In this document: positions 47,645-56,955 of the stretch, in pieces
How positions within the stretch are numbered: the stretch's first letter is position 1
Layout: each line of letters begins with the position of its first letter
NCBI RefSeq assembly: GCF_029689925.1
Contig: NZ_CP121445.1
Coordinates: forward strand, 2,953,501-3,017,500
Length of the DNA stretch: 64,000 nucleotides
DNA from: Anaerocolumna sp. AGMB13025
GTDB lineage: Bacteria; Bacillota; Clostridia; Lachnospirales; Lachnospiraceae
Direction: 5' to 3'
Position numbers and translations under genes: made by a program
Notes under the pieces: model-generated
The model's input: only the letters and a program-made list of their open reading frames with translations
The model's database searches: none
Told to the model about the DNA's origin: nothing

Positions 47645-49498
47645 TTATAATTGTACTTCAATCTTAAACTTATCCAGCCAATAATTTACCTGCAGCAAAT
47701 AAGCTAACATTTGGGGACCAGCCATGAGCTGGCCAAACCACGGTTTGCCATAGTCGGAAGGCGTACTGATAAAATTACTTACTTTTTCAATATCAACAAG
47801 AGCATTAATCGGAGAAGATGAATCTTTTAAAACTGCCATAAGTCTGTCGGAGAGCAGTTTTTCATAATTAGGATTATAAGTTTTGGGATAAGGGCTCTTT
47901 TTACGGTAGAGAACCTCCTCTGGTAATAAACCTTTTGCGGATTCCCGCAGTAGATGCTTAACCACGCCATCCCTGCATTTGATATCCCAGGGAACGTTCC
48001 ATACATATTCCAGAATACGATGGTCTGCCAAAGGTACTCTAGCCTCCAGACCGGAATACATGCTGGTACGGTCCATACGGTCTAAGAGGGTTATCATAAA
48101 CCATTTTATATTCAGGAAAGCAATTTCACGCCTTCTGGCTTCTAATTCACTTTCACCTTCAAGCCTTGGAGTTTCATGAACCGATTTATCGTAGGCGGTT
48201 AAGATATACTCCTCTAAGTTAATTTCTTGTAATAAACTATCCTTTAGGAGCTGCTTTCTAGGCTCAACGTTTATAGACCAGGGGAAAGTGTTTCGTTCAA
48301 AAGATTCCTTATTATGAAACCATGGATATCCGCCAAAGATTTCATCAGCGCATTCCCCGGTTAAGGTAACATTATTATATTTCTTAACTTCCGAACAAAA
48401 ATATAATAAAGAGGAATCTACATCTGCCATTCCCGGCAGGTCTTTTGCATCTACCGATGTATACAAATAGTCTGCCAATTTAAGATTATCACATTCCAGA
48501 TATTTGTGGTTGGTCTTTAAATACTTAACCATCATATCAACATAAGGTCGATCCCTGGAGGGCTGGAACGAGTTGGCCTTAAAAAACTGGTCATTTCCGT
48601 CAAAGTCAAAAGAAAAGGTATTAAGCTGTTCGCCGAGTTTGGCTAATTCACCTGCGCAGACGGCAGTTACAATACTGCTGTCAACGCCGCCGGAGAGAAA
48701 GGTACAGATAGGAATGTCGGATACCATCTGACGTTTTATAGAATCTCTAACAAGAAAAGACGTTTTTTCAATGGTTTCTTCGTATGAATCCGTATGTGGA
48801 CGGCTTACCAGTTCCCAGTATTTTATGGATTTAAAATCACCTTCATGAAATACGTTATAGCATCCTGGCAATACTTCAAAGCAGTTTTTAAATACCCCGC
48901 TGCCATAGGTTTTAGCCGGTCCAAGTCCAAAGACTTCACACAACCCCTGCTTGTCAATAATCGGTCTGCAATCCGGATATTCAAATAAAACCTTTAATTC
49001 GGAACCAAAGACAAGAGTGTTATTTGCAAGGGTATAAAATAATGGCTTTATTCCCAGCCGATCTCTGAATATGCTTAAGGTTTGGGCATATTCATCCCAG
49101 ATGGCAAAGGCAAAGATACCGTTTAATTGTTTCACATAATCATTGCCGTACTCCATGATTCCAAGTAAAATTACCTCTGTATCGCTGGTAGTCAAAAATT
49201 TTAAACCCCGTTGTTCCAAATCGGTTCTTAATTCTGCCGTATTATAAAGTTCGCCATTATAAATTATGGTAAAAGTCTTATTACCAATCTTTCTTGTCAT
49301 AGGCTGTCTGCCGTTCGCTAAATCTATGATTGAAAGCCTTGCATGGGCAAGACCTGCATGTTTTGTAAGATATATCCCATTATCATCCGGCCCCCTATGC
49401 TTAATTTTCTCTTTCATCCTATTAAGAATATCAGTCCATTCCGGTGATCTTAACGTGTAGTCTTCCTGAAAGTTACAAAAGCCTGCTATTCCACACAA
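47645..49498 (-). CDS. asnB: Asparagine synthase, glutamine-hydrolysing
   Basis: 617 residues. N-terminal glutaminase domain with the catalytic Cys as residue 2 (CGIAGF), RGPDDNG, NGELYN and TSDTEVIL; C-terminal synthetase domain with the pyrophosphate loop FLSGGVDSSI (~250), GECADEIFGGYPWF and ARVPLADHRILEY. The Cys must be exposed after Met removal, so the start should be the TTG complementary to 49496-49498 just before it; the ATG 12 bp upstream would bury the nucleophile. AAGGATGG lies upstream. The leader has a terminator-like hairpin. Confidence 0.92.
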   Translation of the reverse strand: MCGIAGFCNFQEDYTLRSPEWTDILNRMKEKIKHRGPDDNGIYLTKHAGLAHARLSIIDLANGRQPMTRKIGNKTFTIIYNGELYNTAELRTDLEQRGLKFLTTSDTEVILLGIMEYGNDYVKQLNGIFAFAIWDEYAQTLSIFRDRLGIKPLFYTLANNTLVFGSELKVLFEYPDCRPIIDKQGLCEVFGLGPAKTYGSGVFKNCFEVLPGCYNVFHEGDFKSIKYWELVSRPHTDSYEETIEKTSFLVRDSIKRQMVSDIPICTFLSGGVDSSIVTAVCAGELAKLGEQLNTFSFDFDGNDQFFKANSFQPSRDRPYVDMMVKYLKTNHKYLECDNLKLADYLYTSVDAKDLPGMADVDSSLLYFCSEVKKYNNVTLTGECADEIFGGYPWFHNKESFERNTFPWSINVEPRKQLLKDSLLQEINLEEYILTAYDKSVHETPRLEGESELEARRREIAFLNIKWFMITLLDRMDRTSMYSGLEARVPLADHRILEYVWNVPWDIKCRDGVVKHLLRESAKGLLPEEVLYRKKSPYPKTYNPNYEKLLSDRLMAVLKDSSSPINALVDIEKVSNFISTPSDYGKPWFGQLMAGPQMLAYLLQVNYWLDKFKIEVQL

Positions 49499-49556
49499 AA
49501 TCAGCACCATCCTTAATCATAATAGCTATAGTATGCTTTTTGATATTTTTTGATAC

Positions 49557-49607
49557 AAAAAAGCTGCGGTCATAAATCAGAGGGGGCTTAAGGTAATGAC
49601 AGCAGCT
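49557..49607 (-). promoter_or_regulatory. Terminator hairpin in the asnB leader (candidate attenuator)
   Basis: On the minus strand AGCTGCTGTCAT (complement of 49596-49607) pairs with ATGACCGCAGCT (complement of 49562-49573) at 11 of 12 positions and is followed by TTTTTT (complement of 49557-49562). It stands about 60 bp ahead of the asnB start. It could stop readthrough or act as an attenuator. No T-box signature was found. Confidence 0.55.
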
Positions 49608-49782
49608 AGTAATATATATTTTCCTGTTTAATTTGTACTGGGATATCTTGTATTTATGAAATGATTGTTTTATAATTGAGTCAATAGTAAAAGCGGCAGA
49701 TTCTGAATAAAAACGACAATATTTTACTTTCCGTTTAAAGCAAATCCGTTCTACTATAAATTATTGCAAAGGAGAAAGGAAT

Positions 49783-51576
49783 ATGAAAGGCACAGTAGTA
49801 TCATCCTGGGTAGAATCCTGCAGAAAATTGTTTGGAGATGCAATAGTAAACAACGCCCTGCAGTCATATGGTTTATCCAGCGATCATATATTTACACCTC
49901 TGGAAGATGTAGAAGACAGAATAGCTCAGGGAATAATAGATCACATAGGTAATGCTGCGGGTAAAAGTCATAAAGAAATCTGGTCTACTATGGGAGAGGA
50001 AAACATTAAGACATTCAGTAAGAATTATCCCGGATTTTTCCGCCATGAATCTGCGTACCAGTTTTTAAAATCCATGAACGATGTTCATGTCATCGTTATG
50101 AAACGAATAAAAGGTGCGGTACCCCCGGTACTTGATGTTGAGCCTATATCATCTCATGATATCATATTTACCTACCGCTCCAAAAGAGGAATGATTGATT
50201 ATCTTACCGGATTAGTTAGTGGAGTTGCCAACTATTTTAAAGAAGAGATAAAGGTAGAACTTGCTAGTAAGCAGGAGAATGAAACAAAACTGAAACTAAC
50301 CTTTGAAAAGGAAATACAGTTTACGAAAAAATATCATATCAGCCGTTTGTTTTCCCTGGGAGTATTTAAAAATACGGCGGCTAAAACTGCCATACTTAAT
50401 ACGATAATCCTAACAGCCTTATCCTTTGCAATATCAGCAGGTCCTGTGAAATCCGGTATTATCGGAGGTGTGACCCTCATCATATCCTTATTATCCTCCA
50501 TGCTTTTTAACAGACCTAAAAAACTGATAATGAAGGAACTGGGGAAACTAAGCAATCGTAATTTTGTAGAATCCATTGTTTTAAAATCCAATGATGAATA
50601 TGAAGAAATGATGGAACGTATCAATGATATAAAGAGAGGCGTACAAAAAGATTTTATCGGATTTAATGCAATTGTGGACGAGTTATACACATTTAATAAA
50701 TCTGTTGCAGATATCGCTCTCACCATGCAGAATACCAGTAATGATATTACAACCGTCCTTGACCAGGTGGCAGGAGCAGCTATAACCCAGGCAGAAGATA
50801 CGGAGAATGCAATAACGGTCTTAGATGGAAGTATACAGAATGTTACCGATATATCCAACGACGGTCAAACGAATAAGTCACAGATTGAAGAAGCAGTAGT
50901 TGGAATCGAAGACAGTTTCCAGAATGTGCAGTCAACCGCATCCCAGATTACAGCAGTATTACATAAGTTTAATGATATCAGACGCAGCAGTAATGAATTA
51001 AAGAACAATGCCAATGATATTACACAAATTGTTTTAATCGTTGCCGCCATTGCAAAACAGATTAACCTGCTGGCATTAAATGCTTCAATAGAAGCTGCAA
51101 GGGCTGGTGAGGCAGGAAAAGGCTTTACTGTTGTAGCAGAAGAAGTAAGAAAGTTATCGGAAGAAACCAATAATGCCGTTAACCAGATCAATGACAGCTT
51201 AACAACCTTTGTATCCAGTATCAATGAAGTAGTAGAAGGAATAGATGTACAATATGATGTACTGGAACTTGAGAATACAAAGCTGACTGATGCTGTTAAT
51301 ACATCAAGTCATACCAACGAACGCCTGAAAGTAGTTTCTGATTTAATGATACAAAATTCCCAGGATCTGAAACTGGAAGCGGATAATATATCGAATCTTT
51401 TTGACGGTATCCAGAGTCTGGCAGCAATCGCAGAAGAGAATTCAGCGTCTACCCAGGAAGCGAATTCCAATGTAGCAGTATATGTGGAACAAATCAATGA
51501 ATTGACCCGTCAGATTAATGTATTTGAAGCCATGATTAAGAACTTCCAGGAAGATTTAAGTAATTATGCAATCTGA
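49783..51576 (+). CDS. Chemoreceptor with N-terminal haem NO/O2-binding (H-NOX) domain
   Basis: 597 residues. Residues 1-~182 are an H-NOX haem domain: MKGTVVSSW, proximal His102 ([12 protein letters not shown]), Pro115, and the haem-propionate motif Tyr131-x-Ser133-x-Arg135. The distal pocket residues Trp9, Asn74 and Tyr140 known from the O2-binding Thermoanaerobacter (Tt) H-NOX are all present at identical positions. Two membrane spans (~200-245) follow, then the signalling domain with tip [20 protein letters not shown]. It should bind gas on a cytoplasmic haem and control CheA. The conserved distal Tyr predicts O2 as ligand rather than NO only. Confidence 0.92.
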   Translation: MKGTVVSSWVESCRKLFGDAIVNNALQSYGLSSDHIFTPLEDVEDRIAQGIIDHIGNAAGKSHKEIWSTMGEENIKTFSKNYPGFFRHESAYQFLKSMNDVHVIVMKRIKGAVPPVLDVEPISSHDIIFTYRSKRGMIDYLTGLVSGVANYFKEEIKVELASKQENETKLKLTFEKEIQFTKKYHISRLFSLGVFKNTAAKTAILNTIILTALSFAISAGPVKSGIIGGVTLIISLLSSMLFNRPKKLIMKELGKLSNRNFVESIVLKSNDEYEEMMERINDIKRGVQKDFIGFNAIVDELYTFNKSVADIALTMQNTSNDITTVLDQVAGAAITQAEDTENAITVLDGSIQNVTDISNDGQTNKSQIEEAVVGIEDSFQNVQSTASQITAVLHKFNDIRRSSNELKNNANDITQIVLIVAAIAKQINLLALNASIEAARAGEAGKGFTVVAEEVRKLSEETNNAVNQINDSLTTFVSSINEVVEGIDVQYDVLELENTKLTDAVNTSSHTNERLKVVSDLMIQNSQDLKLEADNISNLFDGIQSLAAIAEENSASTQEANSNVAVYVEQINELTRQINVFEAMIKNFQEDLSNYAI

Positions 51577-51983
51577 TGAAGTTAGATACTAATATGCTGA
51601 TAAAAGAATTCTTATCTAACATGAGATAAATTACAATATACCGCTAAGAAGTATACAATAGAACGGAAGTATTGTGAATAATACTCCGTGCATAATATTC
51701 TTTGTACAAAAACTATTAGAGCAATTATTATAATTAAATGTAGTACATTTCATTTGATTAAATAAAAAAGAAAGGGGCTGTAAAAAAACTCCCCTAAAAG
51801 AAAAATCGCTGAGGTCATGAGACTTCAGCGATTTTTTGGTATAATTAATTATGCGACTAAATAAAAACACCAATGATAATTATACAGTACGACAGCTGAA
51901 ATTACCATTGGAAATCGAAAAACTAATTAATATATCTGATCCTTTCTTTTTTGTTGTATAATGCAACGATAATAACCTGACAG
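51577..51983. terminator. Intergenic terminator pair between convergent genes
   Basis: AAAATCGCTGA..TCAGCGATTTT (51802-51835) is a strong stem with T-run on plus and A-run before it, able to terminate both the H-NOX receptor and arcC. Just upstream GGGG-13-CCCC (51776-51795 region) may add a stem. Further right CCAATGATAATT (51870-51881) pairs with AATTACCATTGG (51900-51911), 11 of 12. No gene seen. Confidence 0.7.
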
Positions 51984-52919
51984 TTATAAAACAAATCTTG
52001 TACCAGTTTTACCATGAAGGGCTTCTTTTGCTTTCTCGATATGGGTTATAATAGCCTGCCGTTCTGGCATACCAGAGATAAACTGTATTGAAGCTTCAAT
52101 TTTAGGAAGCATGGAAGCAGCATCAAAATAACCCATTCTAATATATTCCTTTGCTTCCTCAACACTTATGGAATCAAGGGGTTGTTCTTCCTCCGTTCCA
52201 TAATGAAGGGCAACTTTTTCAACTCCCGTCAGGAATAAAAGAATATCTGCTGAAACCAACTCAGCCAATAATTCACTGGTATAGTCTTTTTCAATGACTG
52301 CACTGGCTCCTTTTAGAGTAGTGCCCTGTTCCAGAACCGGAATTCCGCCGCCACCGCCGGCAATAACCAGCTGGTTGGAGTCTAAAAGTGCTTTAATGGC
52401 ATCGATTTCATAAATATCCTTAGGTCTTGGGGAGGCAATAATTCTGCGATAGCCCTTGCCTTCCTCATATACAACATAATTACCTTTTTTCTTTTCCTGT
52501 TCTGCTTCCTCCAAAGACATATAACGTCCAATTATTTTAGCAGGATTACTAAAAGCCTTATCAAAGGGGTCAACCTTAACTTGTGTAATCAAGGTAGTTA
52601 CCGGTTTAAAAATTCCTCGGTTTAATAATTCTGTCCGTACTATATTCTGTAAATCGTAACCGATATATCCCTGGCTTAAAGCACTGCATACGGACATGGG
52701 AGCAACCGTGTATTTTGAGTCCAGACGGCTGAATTCCGTCATTGCTGTATGGAACATACCTACCTGAGGACCGTTGCTGTGGGTAATAACAATATTATAA
52801 TTATCCTCTACCAGATCAGCTATTGCTTTTGCTGCTATCTTAACTGCTTTCTGCTGTTCGGGAAAGGTATCCCCAAACGCATTCCTTCCCAATGCAACTA
52901 CAAGTTTCTTTTTTTGCAT
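51984..52919 (-). CDS. arcC: Carbamate kinase
   Basis: Makes ATP from carbamoyl phosphate and ADP, releasing ammonia and CO2. 311 residues. Seen: VVALGRNAFGDT at the N-terminus, ITHSNGPQVG, SQGYIGYDLQN, AGGGGGIPV and the C-terminal QAIITHIEKAKEALHGKTGT. The N-terminal loop usually reads ALGGNAL; here the second Gly is Arg and Leu is Phe-Gly. The start is the ATG complementary to 52917-52919 with GAGGT upstream. It is isolated from arcA/arcB, so it may serve purine, agmatine or citrulline breakdown elsewhere in the genome. Confidence 0.9.
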   Translation of the reverse strand: MQKKKLVVALGRNAFGDTFPEQQKAVKIAAKAIADLVEDNYNIVITHSNGPQVGMFHTAMTEFSRLDSKYTVAPMSVCSALSQGYIGYDLQNIVRTELLNRGIFKPVTTLITQVKVDPFDKAFSNPAKIIGRYMSLEEAEQEKKKGNYVVYEEGKGYRRIIASPRPKDIYEIDAIKALLDSNQLVIAGGGGGIPVLEQGTTLKGASAVIEKDYTSELLAELVSADILLFLTGVEKVALHYGTEEEQPLDSISVEEAKEYIRMGYFDAASMLPKIEASIQFISGMPERQAIITHIEKAKEALHGKTGTRFVL

Positions 52920-53143
52920 AACGTTACCTCGCTTTTTTATTATTAACATAATATAACGTACCAGAAGTCAGAAGCGGTTCCAAATAAAGCGGGGTTTTCC
53001 GTTTCTGAACTAATTATTTTATGTTGGATATTCTATTAAAACATTATATAACAATCAGATGAAAAAATAAAGGTTATTTATAGGCATATTGCCAGAATTT
53101 AATACGTTAATGTGATAATTGGTTACAACATCAAAATTTTCAC

Positions 53144-53172
53144 TTGACAAGGACGGTATAATTGTATACAAT
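53144..53172 (+). promoter_or_regulatory. Promoter and GntR-type operator of the citrate-synthase operon
   Basis: TTGACA (53144-53149), 17-bp spacer, TACAAT (53167-53172). The perfect palindrome ATTGTATACAAT (53161-53172) covers the -10 and has the TnGTATACnA core of FCD-type GntR operators. The GntR regulator at the end of this gene cluster (55975-56643) is the natural binder. Confidence 0.72.
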
Positions 53173-53264
53173 AAAACAGAATTTAAAACGTTAAAAAAAT
53201 ATCATGAGAATATAGGCATATATTCTTATATATTGCTCATTAAAAACGGTAAGGAGAATTTAAC

Positions 53265-54644
53265 ATGGAAAACAGGAAAGTATTTATGAATCCACATAAC
53301 AATTTACTTCAATTGGAAGAACATTTATATCCTTTGGTTGATGTAGAACAGCCTAATGTATTTAGGAATTTATTTCCCTATGATGAGGTGCCAAAGATAG
53401 CGTTTAATGATAGAATCGTACCCCATAATTTTCCCGATGAAATATGGATCACTGATACTACCTTCCGTGACGGACAACAGTCCAGAGCACCTTACACAAC
53501 TGAACAGATAGTTACGATCTTTGATTATTTACATAGACTTGGCGGACCAAAAGGTATTATCAGACAGAGTGAATTTTTCTTATACAGTAAAAAAGACAGA
53601 GATGCTGTTTATAAATGTATGGAAAGAGGTTATGAATTCCCGGAAGTGACTTCATGGATCCGTGCCAGCAAAAAAGATTTTGAATTGGTGAAAGAAATCG
53701 GTATGAAGGAAACTGGAATATTAGTAAGTTGTTCCGATTACCACATATTTTATAAAATGAAGATGACAAGGCGTGAAGCCATGAACCACTATCTAAGTGT
53801 GGTGCGGGAATGTCTGGAAACTGGTGTGGCACCCAGATGTCATCTGGAAGATATAACAAGATCCGATATCCATGGCTTTGTTATCCCATTTTGCCTTGAA
53901 CTTATGAAGTTAGGTGAACAGTACGGTATTCCTGTTAAAATCAGAGCCTGCGATACCATGGGATATGGTGTTAATTTCTCAGGTGCGGTTATCCCTCGTT
54001 CTGTGCAGGGTATTATATACGGTCTTTTAACCCATGGCGGAGTTCCATCCAATATGATAGAATGGCATGGACATAATGATTTTTATAAGGCGGTTACTAA
54101 CTCAACCACAGCCTGGCTCTACGGTGCCTGCGGTGTCAATTGTTCACTATTCGGTATTGGTGAGAGAACCGGTAATACACCTTTAGAGGCTATGGTATTT
54201 GAATATGCCCAGTTAAAGGGAAGCCTGGATGGTATGGATACTACAGTCATTACGGAATTAGCCGATTATTTTACCAATGAAATCGGATATAATATACCCC
54301 ACAGAACGCCCTTTGTAGGTAAGAATTTTAATGTTACAAGGGCCGGTATCCATGCTGATGGTCTGCTTAAGAACGAAGAAATCTATAATATATTCGACAC
54401 GGAGAAATTCCTGAACAGACCTGTGCTGGTATCTGTCTCTAATACCTCCGGTCTGGCTGGGATTGCCCACTGGATGAATGCTTACTTTAAGCTAAAAGGA
54501 AAGGATGCAGTGGATAAGTCTAATCCTGTTGTTGTAAAAGTAAAAGAATGGGTAGATAAAGAATATGAGGATGGTCGTGTTACGGTAATTACCGACGAAG
54601 AATTAATAACAGTAATTAACGGAGTAAAAGAAGCCTTGAAATAA
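53265..54644 (+). CDS. Probable Re-citrate synthase (isopropylmalate/homocitrate synthase family)
   Basis: 459 residues of the DRE-TIM metallolyase family: ITDTTFRDGQQSR (~60-72), GIIRQSEFF, RCHLEDITR, the metal motif WHGHNDFYKA (~262) and GERTGNTPLEAM. It lacks the C-terminal LeuA regulatory domain. Isopropylmalate synthases of this length are rare; the overall sequence fits the Clostridium kluyveri-type Re-citrate synthase, which condenses acetyl-CoA with oxaloacetate. The next gene is an isocitrate dehydrogenase, strongly supporting this over leucine or lysine synthesis. Homocitrate synthase is the main alternative. Confidence 0.7.
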   Translation: MENRKVFMNPHNNLLQLEEHLYPLVDVEQPNVFRNLFPYDEVPKIAFNDRIVPHNFPDEIWITDTTFRDGQQSRAPYTTEQIVTIFDYLHRLGGPKGIIRQSEFFLYSKKDRDAVYKCMERGYEFPEVTSWIRASKKDFELVKEIGMKETGILVSCSDYHIFYKMKMTRREAMNHYLSVVRECLETGVAPRCHLEDITRSDIHGFVIPFCLELMKLGEQYGIPVKIRACDTMGYGVNFSGAVIPRSVQGIIYGLLTHGGVPSNMIEWHGHNDFYKAVTNSTTAWLYGACGVNCSLFGIGERTGNTPLEAMVFEYAQLKGSLDGMDTTVITELADYFTNEIGYNIPHRTPFVGKNFNVTRAGIHADGLLKNEEIYNIFDTEKFLNRPVLVSVSNTSGLAGIAHWMNAYFKLKGKDAVDKSNPVVVKVKEWVDKEYEDGRVTVITDEELITVINGVKEALK

Positions 54645-54802
54645 TGTAAAAAAATAAAAATTCATATTAGATATATTAAAAATATCAGCAGGCTATTGTT
54701 AAATAAATTACGAAAAGTCATTATCTGTGATTTGACAATTGGGGAAAAATGAAATAAACTGGTATGTAGTTGGTATAATATAAATAAAAATGGAGGATAA
54801 AA

Positions 54803-55963
54803 ATGACGGATTTTATTCAAGCAGCTAAGGAACAGTTTGGCAGATTATTGGAGGAACAATTAAAAAGAGTTGAAGTCATGAAACAGCAAGGTGATTTCAT
54901 AAACTATAAAGAGTTACCCAAGATAGTTATCGGTGTATGCGGGGGAGATGGTATCGGTCCTGCAATTACCTCCCAGGCTCAAAGAGTTTTGGAATATTTA
55001 TTATCAGGGGATGTGAAATCCGGAAAGATTGAATTTAAAGTGATTGATGGATTGACCATAGAGCGCAGGGCTAATGAGATGGCAGCGATACCCCCTGCTG
55101 TTTTAGAGGAATTGAAAGAATGCCATGTAATTTTAAAGGGACCGACAACAACGCCACGAAAGGGCGATCCATGGCCGAATGTTGAAAGTGCCAATGTTGC
55201 GATGAGAAAAGAACTGGATTTATTTGCCAACGTCAGGCCGGTACGCATTCCGGAACAGGGAATCGACTGGACCTTTTACAGAGAAAATACAGAAGGAGCA
55301 TACGCCGTAGGAAGTAAAGGCATCCATGTAACACAGGATCTTGGTGTTGATTTTACGGTAGTAACTTCACAAGGTACAGAAAGAATTATCCGTGCAGCTT
55401 TTGAGTTTGCTAAAAATAATGGTAAAACCAGAGTTACAGCAGTAACCAAAGCTAATATAATTAAAACAACAGACGGTAAATTCCTGGATATGTTTAAAGA
55501 AATTTCTAAAGAATATCCTGATATTACAGCAGATGATTGGTATATTGATATCATGACTGCTAAACTGGTAGATGAGAAGAGAAGAAAAGATTTTCAGGTA
55601 CTGGTTCTACCTAATCTGTATGGAGATATCCTTACAGATGAAGCGGCTGAATTTCAGGGCGGTGTAGGAACTGCCGGCAGTGCCAATATTGGTAAGAAAT
55701 ACGCCATGTTTGAAGCAATTCACGGATCAGCTCCCCGTATGGTGGATGAAGGCAGAGATATCTATGCTGATCCCTGCAGCGTAATCCGCGCAGGTGCTAT
55801 GTTATTAGCACATATCGGATATGGGGCGGAAGCTGAAAAATTATATAAAGCGCTTGATATTTGTACCATTTCTGAGAAAAAACTTGTTATCACTGGAAGA
55901 AATACCGGTGCTACCAGTGCGGAATTTGCAGATTATTTAATGAGTACGATTGAAAATCTATAG
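54803..55963 (+). CDS. icd: Isocitrate dehydrogenase (isocitrate/isopropylmalate family)
   Basis: 386 residues. VCGGDGIGPAI near residue 46, the isocitrate-binding block ESANVAMRKELDLFANVRP (S-x-N-x3-R, the isocitrate type), FYRENTEGAY, TAKLVDEKRRK, a catalytic Asp region LTDEAAEFQGGVG and EAIHGSAP. It forms 2-oxoglutarate from isocitrate; NAD or NADP preference is not clear from sequence. A ~35-residue N-terminal helical extension precedes the core. GGAGG precedes the ATG. Between the citrate synthase and GntR genes it supplies 2-oxoglutarate for glutamate; aconitase is not in the window. Confidence 0.83.
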   Translation: MTDFIQAAKEQFGRLLEEQLKRVEVMKQQGDFINYKELPKIVIGVCGGDGIGPAITSQAQRVLEYLLSGDVKSGKIEFKVIDGLTIERRANEMAAIPPAVLEELKECHVILKGPTTTPRKGDPWPNVESANVAMRKELDLFANVRPVRIPEQGIDWTFYRENTEGAYAVGSKGIHVTQDLGVDFTVVTSQGTERIIRAAFEFAKNNGKTRVTAVTKANIIKTTDGKFLDMFKEISKEYPDITADDWYIDIMTAKLVDEKRRKDFQVLVLPNLYGDILTDEAAEFQGGVGTAGSANIGKKYAMFEAIHGSAPRMVDEGRDIYADPCSVIRAGAMLLAHIGYGAEAEKLYKALDICTISEKKLVITGRNTGATSAEFADYLMSTIENL

Positions 55964-55974
55964 GAGGTTTTTTT

Positions 55975-56643
55975 GTGGACGACAAAGATGTTCATAAGGA
56001 AGTAACGGATAAGTATTCTCTTAGAGGACGGGTTTTTAATAAGATAAGAGAGGACATTTTATCCGGTAAATATAGTCAGAACGAAGAATTAAAAGAGACT
56101 TCCATTGGTGTGGAACTTGGTGTCAGCCGTACCCCGGTAAGAGAAGCTTTAAGGCAGCTTGAACTGGAAGGGCTGGTTAACATCATTCCTAACAAAGGGG
56201 CTTATGTAAATGGTATATCGGAAAAAGACATTCACGACATTTACATAATACGTTCTTATCTGGAAGGACTGTGCGCAAGGTGGGCTTGTGAACATATTAC
56301 TCAGGAACAGATTGATGAATTGGAGGAAATCGTATATTTATCAGAATTTCATACCAAGAAAGAGCATCATGAACAGATTGTTGAATTGGACAATAAATTT
56401 CATCAGTTGATTTATGAAGCATCCGACAGTAAGATATTAAATCATGTTTTATCCGATTTTCATCATTATGTACAGCGTATCCGTAAGATAACCTTATCAT
56501 CTGACAACCGGGCAGCGAATTCCAATAAGGAACATACAGCCATATTAGATGCCATAAGGCAAAGAGATGGCGAAAAAGCTGAATTCCTGGCACATGAACA
56601 TATTATGAATACAATTAAGAATATCAGTGAACAGGGATTATAA
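55975..56643 (+). CDS. GntR-family (FCD) regulator of the citrate/isocitrate operon
   Basis: 222 residues: winged helix ~15-80 (TSIGVELGVSRTPVREALRQLELEGLV) and FCD domain ~95-215 with its metal-site pattern ELDNKFHQLIYEA and NKEHTAILDAI. It begins at GTG with TAGGAGG seven bases ahead and only 11 bp after the dehydrogenase stop, so it is co-transcribed. It probably senses citrate or another acid; the palindrome ATTGTATACAAT at the operon promoter is the likely target. Confidence 0.85.
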   Translation: MDDKDVHKEVTDKYSLRGRVFNKIREDILSGKYSQNEELKETSIGVELGVSRTPVREALRQLELEGLVNIIPNKGAYVNGISEKDIHDIYIIRSYLEGLCARWACEHITQEQIDELEEIVYLSEFHTKKEHHEQIVELDNKFHQLIYEASDSKILNHVLSDFHHYVQRIRKITLSSDNRAANSNKEHTAILDAIRQRDGEKAEFLAHEHIMNTIKNISEQGL

Positions 56644-56845
56644 GACGACATAGTAGTCAATGGGCATTGTATGGGTTGTAATTTATATGTCATGCTAAAA
56701 TTATATTCAAACAATATTATATAAAATACCATGCATATTTTATATAATATTTTATATTTGAAATATTATATAAAGAATATAAAAGACTCTAAATATAAAA
56801 TTTATATGCAATGAATTATATAAAAACCTATATATCTAAAAAGAA

Positions 56846-56891
56846 CTGCTGTAACAAAGAATTAACGTTACAGCAGCTTTTTTGTTTTTTT
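56846..56891. terminator. Bidirectional terminator
   Basis: CTGCTGTAAC (56846-56855) pairs exactly with GTTACAGCAG (56867-56876), followed by TTTTTTGTTTTTTT on plus and by TTCTTTTTAG on minus. It can end both the GntR operon and the convergent ABC-F gene. The 56644-56845 stretch before it is extremely AT-rich with no gene. Confidence 0.88.
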
Positions 56892-56955
56892 ATGAAGTTA
56901 TTACAAAGACCTCAGTGTGCATTTATAGAGAATCTAATTGGTTTATTTAATTGAA

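Noticed and set aside
49499..49782. T-box leader for asnB
   Set aside because: The terminator hairpin is there, but the T-box AGGGTGGnACCGCG element and specifier-loop layout are missing.
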